A stretch of 6,576 bases of DNA from an uncultured Eubacterium sp. (GTDB lineage: Bacteria > Bacillota > Clostridia > Lachnospirales > Lachnospiraceae): the NCBI GenBank assembly GCA_904502145.1, contig CAJGDH010000106.1, positions 1 to 6,576 on the forward strand, read 5' to 3'. The notes below the pieces were generated by a model. The model ran no database searches. It was not told the DNA's origin and saw only the letters and a list, made by a program, of their open reading frames with translations. The stretch's first letter is position 1. Every line of letters begins with the position of its first letter. Positions 6,183-6,576 of the stretch are shown one piece after another. A program made the position numbers and the translations under genes.

Positions 6183-6576
6183 ATGGAAATGTTAAATACC
6201 AGAAAATTTGTGGGGATCGATCTCAGCGAGGAAGCGGTTCAGCTCAGTATATATGACGAGGGAACGGAACAGATGACCGAGGAATATTTCCCCCTGCCCG
6301 ACAAGGAAGAATACCTGGCGGTCGGGATGGATTATGTCCTCAACTATTTCGAATGCAACAATCTTGACTGGGACGATTACACCGCAGTCAACTTTTCCCT
6401 GACGGACATCTCCCCGGAGAACCGGGCCCGGCTTAAGGAGCTTCTCTCCGAGGACTTCAGGGAGAGATTCGGAGTGAATGTCATCAGCCGTGTCCGTAGT
6501 TTTGTAGAGTATGTATTTCACCAGGAGAGGGTGGTCTGGGACCGGAACTCCATGCTCCTGGAATATCAGAACAACG
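6183..6576 (+). CDS. Actin/Hsp70-fold protein, N-terminal part (DUF5716-like; 3' end outside window)
   Basis: Only the first 131 residues are present. Residues 9-25 read FVGIDLSEEAVQLSIYD, the beta-hairpin phosphate-1 region of the actin/Hsp70/sugar-kinase ATPase superfamily (compare GIDLGTTNS in DnaK), with Asp13 in the conserved place but without the usual Gly-Thr. Later, about residues 68-100 (VNFSLTDIS, an Arg-rich helix, then GVNVISRVRSF) follow the order of DnaK's strand, helix and 'V.RIINEP' segment. About residues 119-128 (SMLLEYQ) occupy the place of the strand leading to the phosphate-2 loop, which falls outside the window. I therefore infer an actin-like fold with an atypical or degenerate nucleotide site. 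From memory this resembles DUF5716, found next to DUF5717. It is 15 nt after the giant gene, with a strong ribosome binding site, and is very likely co-transcribed. It is missing from simple ORF lists because it lacks a stop in the window. Confidence 0.8.
   Translation, partial: MEMLNTRKFVGIDLSEEAVQLSIYDEGTEQMTEEYFPLPDKEEYLAVGMDYVLNYFECNNLDWDDYTAVNFSLTDISPENRARLKELLSEDFRERFGVNVISRVRSFVEYVFHQERVVWDRNSMLLEYQNN

Overview
The window reads as chromosomal DNA from a Gram-positive anaerobic Firmicute, most likely a member of the Lachnospiraceae or a close Clostridial relative. The basis is the AGGAGG-type ribosome binding sites, the style of the secreted subtilase (a Clostridial pro-region plus C-terminal fibronectin-III-like modules ending in a lysine-rich tail), and a very large unnamed protein of a type I associate with this family. 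Coding is dense and all on the + strand. No tRNA, rRNA, CRISPR array, insertion sequence or transposase is visible.

Layout. (1) Positions 1-383 are the 3' end of a tRNA-dihydrouridine synthase gene. (2) After a 40-nt gap, 424-2466 encodes a 680-residue exported subtilisin-like (S8) serine protease with an intact catalytic triad. (3) Positions 2467-2639 are the only real intergenic region (173 nt). It holds an extended -10 promoter, a potentially folded leader, and a terminator-like hairpin with a T-rich tail just before the next gene. (4) Positions 2640-6167 encode a cytoplasmic protein of about 1175 residues. It has two tandem Ig-like beta domains, a long alpha-helical repeat body with a beta-rich insert, and a beta-rich C-terminus. 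From memory it matches the uncharacterised family DUF5717. (5) After 15 nt and a strong ribosome binding site, 6183-6576 is the start of an actin/Hsp70-fold protein (my recollection: the DUF5716 type), cut by the window edge.

The first two genes could share a transcript, because no terminator or promoter is visible between them, but their functions are unrelated. Genes 3 and 4 look like a true operon driven from the promoter in the 2467-2639 region. A giant Ig-like/alpha-solenoid scaffold encoded next to an actin/Hsp70-like protein is the best candidate here for an undescribed system, possibly a chaperone-like or cytoskeleton-like assembly. Nothing in the sequence identifies its substrate or function. 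The terminator-like hairpin between its promoter and its start codon suggests either an attenuated leader or a separate RNA of about 100 nt.
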